Shown: piece by piece, positions 1 through 12,208 of the stretch
How the letters are laid out: each line of letters starts with the position of its first letter
How positions within the stretch are numbered: the first letter of the stretch is position 1
Assembly (NCBI GenBank): GCA_032622095.1
Contig: CP136066.1
Location: forward strand, 104,433,319 to 104,497,318
DNA length: 64,000 nucleotides
DNA from: Siphonodentalium dalli
Lineage: Eukaryota; Mollusca; Scaphopoda; Gadilida; Siphonodentaliidae
Direction: 5' to 3'
Position numbers and translations under genes: made by a program
The notes under the pieces: model-generated
What the model was told of the DNA's origin: nothing
Seen by the model: the letters and a program-made list of their open reading frames with translations, nothing else
Databases searched by the model: none

Positions 1-528
1 GGCTTTTTCTTGTTATATAGCAACTCAAATAAAAAACCGCTACCTGATCGTCGGAATGATCACTCACTTAGTTCCACCAATCTTCGATCTGACTATTAAA
101 ATACCTTATGTATTTGTCTATGATAAGATAATTCAAAGTGTTGCTGGACAATTGAAATCTGTCAAACCAATCAGCTCCGGCCAGTGACTTGCTTTCTCTT
201 GATTGAATGTTCAAAGAAAATACAATATATGCTTTGTTGCAGTTAACATCTATTGCACAAACTCCTGTCACGGTCGCTCCTCACAAAACATTGATTAGTA
301 GCAGTTAGAGCAGTTTTGAAAACCCGCGATATCTCCGACTCTTCCGTGTCAGAGATATTGGCTGAGTTGGCACCACGGGGAGATACTTATGTTCGCAGTT
401 TTTCTAAGACAGTTGATGGACTAAACGCTCCTTTGCATTGTTATATTTTGACTATCAATCGTGCGAACATCCGCCGGCATTAATGGTTGGATATCTGAAG
501 ATAGATTTGTCTACATATTTTCCCTTAC
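1..528. other. No gene seen
   Basis: AT-rich sequence with only short chance reading frames. I see no recognisable protein, RNA gene or repeat in it. It lies just upstream of the LINE ORF1 relic and could include more of that element, too decayed to read. Confidence 0.4.
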
Positions 529-1024
529 GATATTTTAAATGTCAGTGGGTATATTCGTGGCCATAAACATTGTAAAAGTAAAGAAACCTTATGTGCACGT
601 TCTGTTTCTGGTCATGATCATAATGATTGTACTAAACAAAAATAGTTTAAAAACTCTCAAGGTTCAATAGATCGTCCATTTCCTATATGTGACTATGTAT
701 TCAAAATTCAACGGTGTAAGGCTGAGAAACATCTATCATTTTCGAATTTCGATGCAAAGAAGCTAGATTGTGCTCGACCATCAGTTCAACCAGTCACATA
801 CTCTGCTGTCGTTTTTACAAACAAAGTGTGCTGATGTCAGCACTCCACAACAGCCAGACCAACACCATCCGTGTATCACAAATGACACAACTTGACTTAA
901 ATGAAATAACTCCTGTCACAGAACCTGTATCTCTGGCCATGAACACGTCTACTGCAGATGTACCAGTTGTTCACAAACAATCCACTCAAGTTGAGCCAGT
1001 CACTGCAACACAGTCTATGAGGCG
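529..1024 (+). pseudogene. Decayed LINE ORF1 (gag-like, CCHC knuckles)
   Basis: This is a broken remnant of the first protein of a non-LTR retrotransposon, which binds the element's RNA. Reading from about 529 with one frame change near 555 gives a CCHC-like zinc-knuckle tract: FKCQW, then GHKHC, then a second knuckle ending GHDHNDC. An in-frame stop at 652-654 follows. After it come a proline-cysteine stretch (PFPICDY) and a basic segment with KHLSFSNFDAKK, which resembles the 'CP..., SF.EAR' region that follows the knuckles in Jockey/RTE-type ORF1 proteins. The next part continues as the open frame at 768-1028. A stop and at least one frameshift mean it is not functional. No matching ORF2 lies directly downstream. 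The family is my inference from motif order; the exact clade is not determined. Confidence 0.55.
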
Positions 1025-1569
1025 TTGATGCTATTGATCCTCAACCAAAAGGCCTGTTGTTTCGAAACCAAAATCGCCCAAGTCTATCCAACTTTTAGAC
1101 CCCCAGAAAATGAGGTTCATATTTGAGGTATAAAAATTTGACCAAATACTTGATGAGAAACGATTAACGCTACAATGCACCAAAACAGTATTTGTGAATT
1201 GAGGCTGTCGGTTGGCTGAAAAATTACATTCTTCTGTCTCACCAATCCGACCGTCAGCTTGACGCATTGATAAAGGTACAAGCGCAATTCATCAAGTATT
1301 ATAAATATACCTTATTAATGCAAAATCTGATGTTAAAAACTGGTAATTTTGTGCTATTTATATGTTATGTATTATGTATTATTGTACTACTTTTATATCT
1401 TTTATATTATGCTTGCAAAGTAGTCAGTTCTTGAATTTATATTCCTTAATTTATATTCCTGACTCGAAGTGGACATTTTCATCTTGTGCGCTTTTATCTG
1501 CACATAGCGCATTGTTTTAATCTAATCCACTGTGTCTGGTTTATCTACTAAGTTGCTTCGCTATGATTT

Positions 1570-1650
1570 TCTTTGATACCTGGTTCTGTTCTTGGTCGTC
1601 ATATTAGCGGCTAAAACGACGTTAAACCCTCAATCAATCTATCTATTTTG
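1570..1650 (+). repeat. SINE 3' tail, partial
   Basis: The stretch around 1605-1640 reads 'GCGGCTAAAACGACGTTAAA' followed by CCCTCAATCAATCTATC. A 'gcggct...cgacg(a/t)taaaccc' end followed by a short A/C/T-rich simple tail is also present at the end of the intact SINE at 40158-40436. Only the tail is recognisable here; the tRNA-like head is missing or too decayed. It is inferred to be an old 5'-truncated copy. Confidence 0.5.
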
Positions 1651-2214
1651 ACTTACACATATCATTTTTGTCTTACGTTGTCACATTCGCTGTGTTTGGC
1701 TAATCTGAGCGAGTTTAGAAAAAATCCACTATGTGTATAACACATTAAAACACGTATGTATTATTAATATTTTGATAATGGCGCTAATTGTTGTGGCAAC
1801 CCGATTATAATACAGATGGTTATTTCTCTCATTTTGCAGATACTATAGCAGTTATTATTAAAATAGTTTAAGACTTGAATGTCTCATACAGACACTGGCT
1901 TTCTCTCAATCCGCTCCGATTATAGTCGGAAATGACAACTTTAGAAACAACAACGGCACTTGTCCTTAATAGCATCATATTTCCCCTCCAATATCATATC
2001 AATTTAGCAGAACCCACGAACATCATTATATAGAACATTAGCAGAACCTCGTAACAAGGTATGGGAACGTCCCAAGCTGGTGTAAAATACAATTCCCCGT
2101 GACAATTTTCGCACACGTTTTGGGGAAACAAAGTAACTACTACAGTCTGGAATATTGTTGAAGCACTCTGATATCGTTCGGGTTCTACACACTAAATAAA
2201 AAGTTGCTAAATTA

Positions 2215-2570
2215 ACCACAAAAGTAGTTAATTTTAACTACTTTTGGTAGTTCGTATTCATCCCGCTACCTTGGGAGGTTAATTTTACTACCTGGCGTGT
2301 AGCTAAAAAAATTAAATACCTTTGGTAGTTAAAATAACTACGTTCAGTGGTTGAAATAACTACCTCTTGGGGGTATTTTAACTACCCAAAGGTAGGCTAA
2401 ATTTTAACTACTTTAGGTAGTGGGATGAATATGAACTACCCAGTATTTAAATTTACTACCTGCGAGTGGGAATTTTTGCTACCTGCGGGTAGTTAATCTG
2501 ATAACTACTATTGGTGGGAAATTAATCTACCTCGAGTGGTTGTTCTAGCTATTTTAATAGGTATTCAAAG
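2215..2570. repeat. Palindromic ACTACC/GGTAGT cluster
   Basis: About 350 bp is packed with TAACTACC and its complement GGTAGTTA in both orientations. A longer inverted pair lies at about 2245-2272 and 2415-2441: 'GGTAGTTCGTATTCATCCCG' on the left and its near-exact reverse complement on the right. The centre of symmetry is near 2343. No open frame spans it. It could be a fold-back MITE or a local expansion of a short palindromic motif. Confidence 0.7.
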
Positions 2571-2929
2571 GGGTCCAATCTAATCACTCAAAGTAGCTAT
2601 TTAGTCAACTTTTAGTGGATAATATTGCCTCTAAAGATATTAATGACATGTGGACCACAAAATATGACAATGGAGAAAATATTTTCAATATTTATTCAAA
2701 ATAAACAAATATATATAGTTCAGAGCATTTGTGCTTTTAGCTTAAAATAAATTGCAACACAAGGCCTCTTACCAGGAATAAGTACATTAGCATACACACA
2801 AAAAAAACAATGTAAATTTCGTGAAAATTTGACCAAGGGAATCTTATCAGACATCAGACACTGAAACTTATTTTATCTAAATAATTGATAATGTACACAA
2901 AAGGGTTGCAATCTGGGTCGTCAAATTTT

Positions 2930-3500
2930 AAAAACAGCAATAAACTGAAATGGAGTATCATTTCGTAGATTCTGTTGAAATCACTCTTAAAGAAGCAAAA
3001 TGAGCAATAAAGAGCGTTCCTTATCACATTAGAAAATATGTAGAAAAATTGCGGGTAACAATGCCTTTGACCCCCAGATGACTAAGGGGTGGGGGATTTC
3101 CAAAAATTATATAACCAATAAAGAGCGCTTCTTATCAGTTCAAAAGATATGTATGGAAAATTGCACAAATGTAAAATAATGCATTGTTAATGAACTTAAT
3201 GTCATGGGATAGGTGATGTGGGCATCAAATTATTGACAACTATATCACACTGTGGCAGTGTCATTGCATCGATGCTGTTGACGTCTTAAGGACGCAATAA
3301 AGAGCGTTCCTTATCACATTAGAAAATATGTAGGAAAATTGCGGGTATAAGCGCCTTTGCCCCTCAAATGAAGAAGAAGTGGGGAAAATCGCACAAAAGT
3401 AAAATAATGCATGGCTAATATCATGTGATTGATGCTGTGGGCATCAAATATTTAAAGATGCACTACTAATCAGCAATAAAGAGCATTTATTATCCACTTA
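2930..3500 (+). repeat. Degenerate tandem repeat, ~289 bp period
   Basis: 'AATAAAGAGCG' recurs at about 3006, 3117, 3295 and 3474. The copies at 3006 and 3295 continue with the same 'TTCCTTATCACATTAGAAAA' block and a 'TTGCGGGTA' block. The copies at 3117 and 3474 are more divergent half-unit versions. The spacing of 111/178/179 fits a period of about 289 bp divided into two related sub-units. Confidence 0.65.
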
Positions 3501-4230
3501 ATAGATGTAACTTTATCCGGAGTTATATTGCAGCTGCTGTTTATCCCAGATACTGGGTCTTTATTCTATTCCAAAAAATGTCGTATTGGGACATTTTGAT
3601 CTATTTTAGAGATATTTATTTGTTCAAAGATATTATATATAAACAGAAAAGTTCACTCTGTTGGCTCTGCAATACTAATGGGAGTGCATGAACTAATGGT
3701 TGTGTCGTTTATATGGGGTTGTGGACTACACAAGACTCTATAAACAATTCCAAAGAACATACATGTACATGTTCAAAATATTGTTTTATAACTTTAACCG
3801 ACAATAAAAAAGACGTAAGCACCATTCGGACATGATATCAGTCTTCAACCCAGAGAACATTGCGGGCATGGATTAGTATCCCTTGGCACCACTGGGCGGA
3901 GCCACTCTCCCTGTTCATTCATTAAGAGCATCGAAACACCAGGTGCGTGGCATCCGAAATAGTATTATAGTCTATTTCATACCATTTCAGTTGAGTAGAG
4001 TCACAACAGCCCTCGCACCTCGCATAGCCATTAGCCAAAAGATAATTTTATAATTTTGTGTAGTCCACTTGAGGTAAAACACACCACTCTAGTTGTTATA
4101 TGCAGTGAAAAAAATATTATTTACCAAATTGCCTTAATGTTTACAAGGAAAACATACTTTTTTGCCAACAATTGCACAGAGGCTGACATAATTTCATTAT
4201 GATATTTAAAATTTGGCAATGGATACAAAT

Positions 4231-4386
4231 AATACCCATATAGTTTAACGAGACACAAGGCTTATTTTCACTCGTATATATAATTCACCAAATGGGGACC
4301 TTGCTAAAGCTTGGTTCCCCATTTGGCATTTGCTGAATCATACTCGCGAAAACAAACCTTGTATCTCATAAAACTGTATGGATATT
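4231..4386. mobile_element. Fold-back MITE, arms ~70 bp
   Basis: The left arm (4231-4299) is the imperfect reverse complement of the right arm (4318-4386). The best-matched part is CCAAATGGGGACC/GGTTCCCCATTTGG around a short loop near 4308. The outer arms match as AATACCCATA...ACAAGG and CCTTGT...TATGGATATT. It has no coding capacity. Weak similarity may extend 10-20 bp further out on each side. Class is unknown; no target-site duplication is clear. Confidence 0.7.
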
Positions 4387-6885
4387 CTATATTTAACCAT
4401 TCAACCAACTCACCGATGCTCTGCCCGGGAGTGACAACAGTCGTACCTCTCTCCCCTTGTGTCGCTATTCTCTTGGGATGAATTACGCAGGGTACAGATT
4501 CGCCAACAAGTAAATGTATAAGGGCAATTGAACATCATCACCAATCACCATTATCAAAAGAAAACTGTTTCCACATAAATGGGGCCGACCTAACCAGCAA
4601 GCGACTCAATTGTTGTCAGTGATCTGACATCTGATAGTAGAGCGAGATCTCTTGGAGATCCCAGAATTGTGGACAACAGCTGCAAACGAGGTAATTGGTC
4701 CAGGTAGAGGACACCTTTAGTACCATATTGGTCAATGACATGGCACCACACGTCATTCCGAAAATTTAACAATGACTGGCAGTCTAAATATATGACTAGA
4801 TGTGTTTTAATTCATGCTAGGGACAATGATGACATAGCCATGTCGTTTTCACTAGCAATGTATATTTCACTCAAACCAATTAACCAAGCTTGTGTGGGTA
4901 TCGTGCTTTGCTTTTCCAGTATATACCAAAATCATCAAATAAAATCATAAATGTGACATCAGATTTCTCCCCTGATGTACCGTTATGAAACTACTGAAAT
5001 GTGCCAAAATTGGGTATAAGACAAAACATTGAGTATGTGGCTCTTGGGTTTGGGAGAAAAATAATCCATGACCTGGGATGTGGACATAGAACAATCTCAT
5101 CTTCGGGACCAGCTATTGGGTCCGGACAATCGGCCGAAATATCTTGCCTCTCGGGGTGAGATCTTTCCATCCCCACACCTCAGGTCAGGATGAATAATAT
5201 TATTTTTATCTCAATCTAACTTCAGCTGAACATGCACTGCGCCCATAATGTTTTGCATTCAGAATTTGTTATTTCTGGTATAGTTACAAAGAGCTTATAA
5301 AGTCAATGAAAATGTACCTGATTCTAATCAGATGTTCATGACATGCATGTGCTATCAACTGATACAGATGACAATCAGCCATGACATGAGGATACACCTG
5401 TTGCGTCTTGTCAATACAAAAGAACGATCAAGTTTTACATGTGTATATCACCTGGATACACATGTGTATAATCAGTTCTCATTAAAATTAGGCTCTCAGG
5501 CTGGAATAAGCTACACATAACAGTCCTAATGAATATACACATGTAACTATAAGTCACATAACCGCCACTATAAATAGTTTATGCATGCAATTCCTGTTGT
5601 ATAACATCAAAGCGCAGTTTTACGATTGACAGAATGTTATCTCCTGTTACTTGAATTTTGGCGAATAAGAAAAACGGGTGCTAACTGTTGAAATTCTTGG
5701 AAATACTTAATTCTATTCTCCTTGATGGCTATTATTGATAATTTCTGGACTCTTCAAATGGACACACATTAGTGTTAAATTAGTTGTAATCACAAATTAG
5801 TGAACACTGAAATAAGCATTGTGACCAGATATGACAGGAAACTTATTATGCTATTTTAGCTATGTGTCGAGAAACTCTGGAGCCGATGAAAATCGTCAAT
5901 ATACTGATTGGCTTCATCACTTTACTGTTAAATGTTGTGATTGGCTGACATTGATGTAAAGATTCTTGGGGATAATGGAAATACCAGATATTTTCTTCAT
6001 GAATCTTTAATGCTTATATAGCTTGTTCAAAAGTGTAATTTAGTTAGAACTGTTGTATTTATGTAATACACACGCTTCACACATCTCGATGATACTGAAA
6101 TTAATATATGAAATAATAGAAAAAAAATCTTCAAGGTGACATGCAACAGTTTTAGAGTGATCTGGGCCCCCACATCTGATCCCAAAAAGTGGAAAAGTGT
6201 AGGTTGTGTTTGTGTAACTACCACACTTTTCAGTTAGATGAGAATCCAACCCATATTTTATGAGTTCAAGGAATACTATTTCACATGCGGAATATCCGTG
6301 TCGCACAATAGGCCCATAGCCCCATAGGGGATAGCCCCAACATTTTCTATTTGATCATATCAGATTTTGAAAACAATTTTGAGACAGTCCGTAAACTCTT
6401 CCTTTTCTGGTCAAATCGTATCATTGGCTCTGTATTCAATTAGAATTATAAGATATACTTTGTAAAAGAATGAATACATGTATCACTTGACTTTTCATTT
6501 TGCATAAATATGCTATGTGTTGGTAGAAATCAACAGCGAAGGCTTTATCCTCAATCGGTGATGTGACAAAATATGGGGAGATAGCTAGGTCATGAAGTTT
6601 TCGCTCAAAATGCGAAACATATCTCAAAACATTGAAATGTTACGCCAAACATCACTAGATAGGAGCATTTCTAAAATATCGCATCTGACCGAAGTGGCAA
6701 CCAATTAAATTCATTATTTAGCCAAACCGGTTGCATATGTCACCTTTAACTGTAGATTAAAGATCCAAACATTTTCAACGTATTGTTCAGGTTTCTAAAT
6801 CTGAGATAAATTGAACACATTGTATGCATTCAATATGTGATTACATGTTATTTTGAAAACTTTCCTGTATTAATATAAGTTTAGT

Positions 6886-7018
6886 TGTGGTGTATTGATG
6901 GTAACATGGCATGACATTGACAACTTCAGGTTTATGTTCAACCGATTCACAAAGCGACAAGGTTGAACACAAGCTAAAAGTGGTCAATGTCATGACATGT
7001 TACCATCAATCCACCACA
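6886..7018. mobile_element. Short fold-back element (41-bp arms)
   Basis: The 41-bp arms 6886-6926 and 6978-7018 are reverse complements with about three mismatches; 'GTCAATGTCATG' and 'GTTACCATCAAT' are the key shared blocks. A second inner pair, TGTTCAACC/GGTTGAACA, extends the hairpin. The open frame at 6911-7366 runs through the right arm and is therefore not a credible gene. Confidence 0.7.
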
Positions 7019-7174
7019 ATGGCGTACATGTATTTGTTCTGCCAACAGTCCTGGTCATTCACATTAATTTGGCACTTATTCCGCATAATGATCAGCAGAA
7101 AATGTCAAAATCTCCTAAACCTCTCTCCAACATATGACATGAAACGGCCATCGAGAGACGATGAAGCGGTCTTG

Positions 7175-7745
7175 GTTTCCGTTATGCTAATGGCTCCAGA
7201 CGTAAATATGGGATATGTTGCACGACTGTCTGACCAATCAAAGATGCGGTTTCTTACTGGAAGCAGAACATTGTATAATTTTCATCCTGGTCAGCACATT
7301 AGAAAATTTCCTTCAGTATATACACAGGTACATACTAGTAGATGCAACCTGTGGGTACGATGCTGAACATTTTATTCTCAGTACGAACATCAAACTCAAG
7401 CTCAGGATCATACTAGGCGTTTGCGCTGAATTTCTTCTCTGTAGTTCCAAACATGTTTCCGTTATTTTGATGGCTCCAGGCGTAAACATGGGATATGCTG
7501 CGCGACTCTCCGATCAATAAAAGATGCGGTTTCTTACTGGAAGCGGAACATTGTATGAATTTCATCCTGGTCACCACGTTAGAGAATTTCCTGCTGTACA
7601 TACACAGGTACATGTAGTCATGTACATAGATGCAACCTGTGGGTATGATGCTGAACTTTTAATTCTTAGTACGAACATCGAACTACACTACCTGAAGCTC
7701 AGATCGGGATCATATTATGAATTATTCTCTGTAGTTCCAAACATG
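7175..7745 (+). repeat. Two-copy tandem duplication, 280-bp unit
   Basis: The block beginning GTTTCCGTTAT at 7175 is repeated at 7455. Both copies share ATGGCTCCAG.CGTAAA, AAGATGCGGTTTCTTACTGG, CATCCTGGTCA and CTGTAGTTCCAAACATGTT. Similar peptides (GYVARLSDQ / GYAARLSDQ) appear in overlapping frames, but the second copy carries an in-frame stop (CAATAA), so there is no continuous protein. The origin of the unit is not recognised. Confidence 0.75.
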
Positions 7746-7802
7746 TTCCTGCACTGTACCTGCAAATAACGGGCCAAAAGAGATGATATAGATTAATAAA
7801 AG

Positions 7803-8737
7803 TGTTAAGGCCAGCGAAAAAATTAGGGTAGGTAGGTCGGTAAGGAATTTTTATTTTATTTCGATATTTTTTATCCAACTGCAGAAATACCTCGACTGAT
7901 GTTGCCCAGTTGAGGGTCATCAAGATATGGATATATGACGATCCACATCATGCTGACTCCCAAATGGGGTGCACTCAGCCTGGTGTAGGCATAACCTCGT
8001 AAGTGGCTGTCTTCCTGCTGACCCCATCATAATATGTATTTTGTCAACTCCGGTTACATAAAATGCTAACCCATGCTGTGGGGAAAGTATTTCTTGATTA
8101 ACAGTGGAAATATACATTAAGATTAAACTTACTTCATGATTAAGTAAGTTTTTTATTATTCACATACCACATTTTTTTTTATAAATTTTGCTATAAACTT
8201 GGTACAAAATTCATGTCACTAACTTTTTATAAGAATTTTACCAATAATACCGCCATTATACCGTACTTGTATTGTGACAACTACATCCCTTTTTTTGGGG
8301 GTAGCCAGTACGCCCACCGAGCATGCCTGGTTTGTTAAAACAGTAGCTATACCCCTAACATATGTGGTGATAACCTATATACATGCATATATACAGATAC
8401 ACACCCACCATGTCTGTTGATAGTGTTCCAGAAGTCCCAAAACAAGACATAAAGCAGGCAGGAGATCAACTCTCAGGAAATTAAAATTGCAAAATGTATG
8501 CCCATTAATCCACAACCCAACACACACCTGGGGCTTTTGAGACAGCTGTCACTTCGTGGTCACTTTTCACAGGGATATGTTAGAAAACATGTGTTTTGCA
8601 CACTAAAGATCATCAATATTTATGAGCATTAAATTTTGACTTTTTCTCAAAATATCAATAAAAAGTTTAGGGTCGGCAGGTTATTTTTAGGTTCGGTCGA
8701 TGTACGGAAACATAGTATCTCTTTTTTGGCCTAATGT
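7803..8737. mobile_element. Possible split MITE with GGCC ends
   Basis: The left piece starts TTAAGGCCAGCGAAAAAATT with AGGGTAGGTAGGTCGG. The right piece ends CTCTTTTTTGGCCTAA near 8737 and contains AGGGTCGGCAGG. The outer ends look inverted, while the AGGGT blocks are in the same orientation. This could be one MITE interrupted by about 770 bp, or two partial copies. The interval also contains the direct repeat at 7902-8056. Low certainty. Confidence 0.35.
7902..8056 (+). repeat. Direct repeat DR-a, copy 1
   Basis: About 155 bp from TTGCCCAGTTGAGGGTCA to CAACTCCGGTTA. It is nearly identical to 10183-10343, for example CATGCTGACTCCCAAATGGG and GCTGACCCCATCATAATATG. No coding potential was seen. 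The two copies flank the Helitron pair at 9085-10127. Confidence 0.85.
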
Positions 8738-9084
8738 AGCTCAGCTTGGACATGAGATATAATTCTCACAGAAGTTCATGGAATGATGGAGGAAAGATGG
8801 AAATTTCCAGTGATGGATTGAAGAGTATACCCTATGTTAAGCGGATTCATGATATACCCCCCGGTATCACACACGGTTCTAGGCCTTATCCCGACCCGTT
8901 ATAATAAGTTTGGGTGCCCGGAGCCTGGGTTCCCAAAATTAAGTATAACCGAACCGTAATATTCAGAATTTGTCATGCTTTTGTACATTAATTTTATTTG
9001 GGAAAACGCTGAAAGATCTAATTAAATGCGAAAAAAGCATATTGGATGTAACAATAAACAGTGCCATTGTAGCTATATATAATA

Positions 9085-9706
9085 CTAGCAGGTGGACCCG
9101 ACTTCGTCCGGGCTGTTTCCCCTCTGCTTTTTGGCGAATTGCGCGATTTGACCTTGAATTGTCCATTTTGAAGGTCAAGGTCAGGTGGGGTCACGATTTG
9201 ACCCGTCCAAAACACTGGCCGGACAAAAGTACCCCACAAACGTACCCGTCGAAATCCATTCGGTTTTACCCGATTTGACATTGAATTGATCATTTTGAAG
9301 CTCAAGGTCAGGGTCACAATTTGACCCGTCCAAAACACAGTGGACAAAAGTAACCCTATGTATAAAATTTCGTCGAAATCCCATCAATATTCGCGATTTG
9401 ACCTTGAATTGACCCGATTTCAAGGTCATGTCGCACGGGCAAACGAATAGGCTTACGACACTCCCCATACTAAAGTATCCCCAGACACTAATTTTCATCG
9501 AAATCCCGTGATACTCGGGCGATTGACCTTGAAATGACCCGATTTCAAGGTCAAGGTCATTTCGCACGGGCAAATTAATAGGCCCATGCCACTCCCCGGC
9601 CGAAAGTACCCCCACATACCAAGTTTCATCGAAATCGGTTCTGTCGTTTTCGAGTCCATCGCGAACACACAGACAGACAGACAGATTTCCCAAAATATAT
9701 AATGGA
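9085..9706 (-). mobile_element. Non-autonomous Helitron H1
   Basis: On the minus strand it begins 5'-TCCATTATATATTTTGGGA and ends in CTAG (9085-9088). About ten bases before the CTAG lies a GC-rich hairpin (CCCGGACGAAGTCGGG). These are the hallmarks of Helitrons: 5' TC, 3' CTRR, a 3' hairpin, and insertion between A and T without target duplication. The base outside the CTAG is A on the plus strand, as expected. The interior has several 'gatttgaccttgaa' units spaced about 130 bp and a CAGACAGACAGA run near the 5' end. There is no Rep/helicase coding, so it depends on an autonomous partner. It directly abuts H2. Confidence 0.8.
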
Positions 9707-10127
9707 CTAGCCGATGAGCCCGACGTTGCCCAGGCTATTCAAAAACCAAATTTCAAGTCGATAGCTCCACCCGTTTACGAGATCTGGTAACCAAATTTCA
9801 AGTCGATAGCTCCACCCGTTTCCGAGATCTGGTCTGCGCATGATCGAAGCTGGCGTCGCACAGGCTCGGCGACCCGATAAAATTCGTATCCGGGGCAAGA
9901 TACATTCACATAGCAAATTTCAAGTCGATAGCTCCACCCGTTTCCGAGATCTCGTCTGCGCATGCGCGAAGCGGGCGCCGCACGGGCTCGCCAATACGAC
10001 AACGACGACCGCCTGGTCAAAATACACACACGTACCAAGTTTCGTCCCGATCGGTCGAGAATCGTAGATTTGTATAAATGACATACATACAGACAGACAG
10101 AGGTCTTCAAAATACAAGAATACAGGA
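9707..10127 (-). mobile_element. Non-autonomous Helitron H2
   Basis: It starts on the plus strand with CTAGCCGATGAGCCCGAC at 9707, immediately after the terminal GA of H1. It ends near 10126-10127 with GA followed by T (5'-TC end on the minus strand; this end is more diverged than in sister copies). The interior has two units of about 125 bp with 'TTTCAAGTCGATAGCTCCAC' and 'CTGCGCATG', then a block 'CCCGATCGGTCGAGAATCG'. It is close kin of 51768-52261 and 61294-61895. Confidence 0.75.
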
Positions 10128-10182
10128 TATAGAAAAATAATCATAAATAGGATTGAATCATCAAGTGCATAAGATCAGTTAC

Positions 10183-10343
10183 TTGCCCAGTTGAGGGTCA
10201 GCAAGATATGGATACCGGTATATGACGATCCAAATCATGCTGACTCCCAAATGGGGTGCACTCAGTCTGGTGTTGGCATAACCTCGTCCGTGGCCGTCTT
10301 CCTGCTGACCCCATCATAATATGTATTGTGTCAACTCCGGTTA
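10183..10343 (+). repeat. Direct repeat DR-a, copy 2
   Basis: Near-identical partner of 7902-8056, with a few substitutions and a small insertion (GGATACCGGTATATGACG against GGATATATGACG). Its own class is not recognised. Confidence 0.85.
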
Positions 10344-12106
10344 TGTCAACGATTAAATGTGATACTTATTATATAGCAGACATACGGTATGTGTATGTTC
10401 TTCTTAATTTGACGGACCCGAGGGAGTGTGGCATGTGGTCCCGCGGGTTTCTTAAATAGAGATTTATGTAAACCAAGGTTACCCTCATTTTTGAAGAAAC
10501 CCGCCAGGCCAGTTAGATGAGATCCAAATAGAACGCTAAAACAGTATATTGTTGAATGTGATGGAAGGGGGTGGAGTCACTGCACGGTGCATACGGGTTT
10601 GAAGTGTCACGCATATACTAAGAAGCAAATCGGGATCAACAAATCTAAAACGAACTGTGCTTGCATTCAGAATTTAAGAGTTATAGTGCCATCGTTAACA
10701 TGTGCAATCTGGGCAGTATGGGTTATTACAAGTCACTGACGTGGGATATGAATCGATGAATTTACTGATTTTTTTTTAAATTGCATCTTGTCGTGTCTTA
10801 ATCACGAGGAGATATCTCTTAGCCACGAGAAGATATTTGCAAATAGTGGATAAATATGCCCAAAGTCGAGGTAGAACAAAGGAGCTAGATTTTAACAATT
10901 GAATAATTATTAATCAATAATTATATTGATATCTGTTTGGTTTTAAAGCACAATTGTTTGAGCATTCACATACTAATATAATAGAAGTAATGTGCCACAC
11001 ACATATGTGAAATGATCAAGAACTTTTGACATAAAACATAGTAAATAACTCATTAAACATTGCCATTAGCAATTATTTTATGTTCTGCCCTGCCAGTGTG
11101 AACCAATTTACATCAGCGTGAATTAAATTAAATAAATTAATCAAATAAAAATGAAATTTAGAGACATTATTTATCGGAAATTTGAGTCTATATATATACT
11201 CCTTAATATTACCAACTTAACTGTGAAGTTATTTTTTTTATTTTTTGTAAGTATCATTGTTAATTGATATATTGAAAGCCATTGATAATAAATCAAATTT
11301 TGGGAAAATGAACAATTTGATGATACAACTTGAGTATAATATTATGACATACTGAAAAAACTAATAAAAGATACTTTAAATCTGTGACAGAATTGTTTGG
11401 GTCTTGTTAATTGAGAGTACCACTTATCATAATTACGCAATGACTTACAATGCGCATCAATGACATTGCAAATCAAATGGTGTTATTTCTTTGTGTGTCA
11501 AAATGACGCTGCAAGAAATTATGGCTAAATGTTGGCTGGAGGGAATAACTTTGGTCATATGTGCATTGGGTTTTGGGTTAAAAATTTGCTATCTAAAATA
11601 TGACAATCTACCAACATAATAGCACAATATACTTTTAAGGCTTTTGAACATACACAGATTCACCCCCCTCCCCCAAGCACAAGCCATCACCATTTCTGGC
11701 CATAGGACTGTGGCCATCGGGACAGTACCTAAATGGTGCCCAAACATGAAACCTGGATCATTGCCTATATATCCAAAAATGTTTTTCAATTTTAATGACG
11801 ATATATTCTTCGAGAATAAGTTGTATATAGTTTCCAGGGCATAAAATAATAAACATTGAATCAAAAACATGACAACATATCCGACCACTAAGCATCTGTA
11901 ACTTATAATATGGGTAGAATAATACATCAATAATTATGTTTTGTAGTTACTAATTATATTGTTGAACATCATTATTCGGACAAAGTGATAGCTACACAGA
12001 TATCTGTTGTCGACATAAATTCAATAGCTATTCTGACAGTACAATGTGAACACACACACTCTGAATATAATGGAACTTAAACCTTTCATGACGGGAGCTG
12101 CAGTGG
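10344..12106. other. AT-rich, no gene seen
   Basis: Mostly unique-looking AT-rich sequence. The two overlapping frames at 11589-11930 (-) and 11644-11844 (+) are uncharacterised, and neither resembles a known protein. I see no RNA gene or repeat boundary. Confidence 0.4.
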
Positions 12107-12208
12107 TACAGTAATGCTCTAATTAATCGACTCCTTAAACACAGCAGAATTTAGGATTTCAGGATTTAGTCGGAAATATGGCTTGTTGCCATTCATCGGA
12201 AAGCTCTC
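12107..12208 (+). mobile_element. Half copy of fold-back MITE FB1
   Basis: Runs from TACAGTAATGCTCTAATTAA to GGAAAGCTCTC. It corresponds to the left arm of the complete palindrome at 16014-16206, including GGATTTAGTCGGAAATATGG. The matching right arm is absent, so this is a truncated or solo arm. Confidence 0.8.

Noticed and set aside
7902-10343. An LTR retrotransposon with DR-a copies as LTRs
   Set aside because: The repeats lack TG...CA ends, a primer-binding site and a polypurine tract. The DNA between is Helitrons and non-coding sequence.
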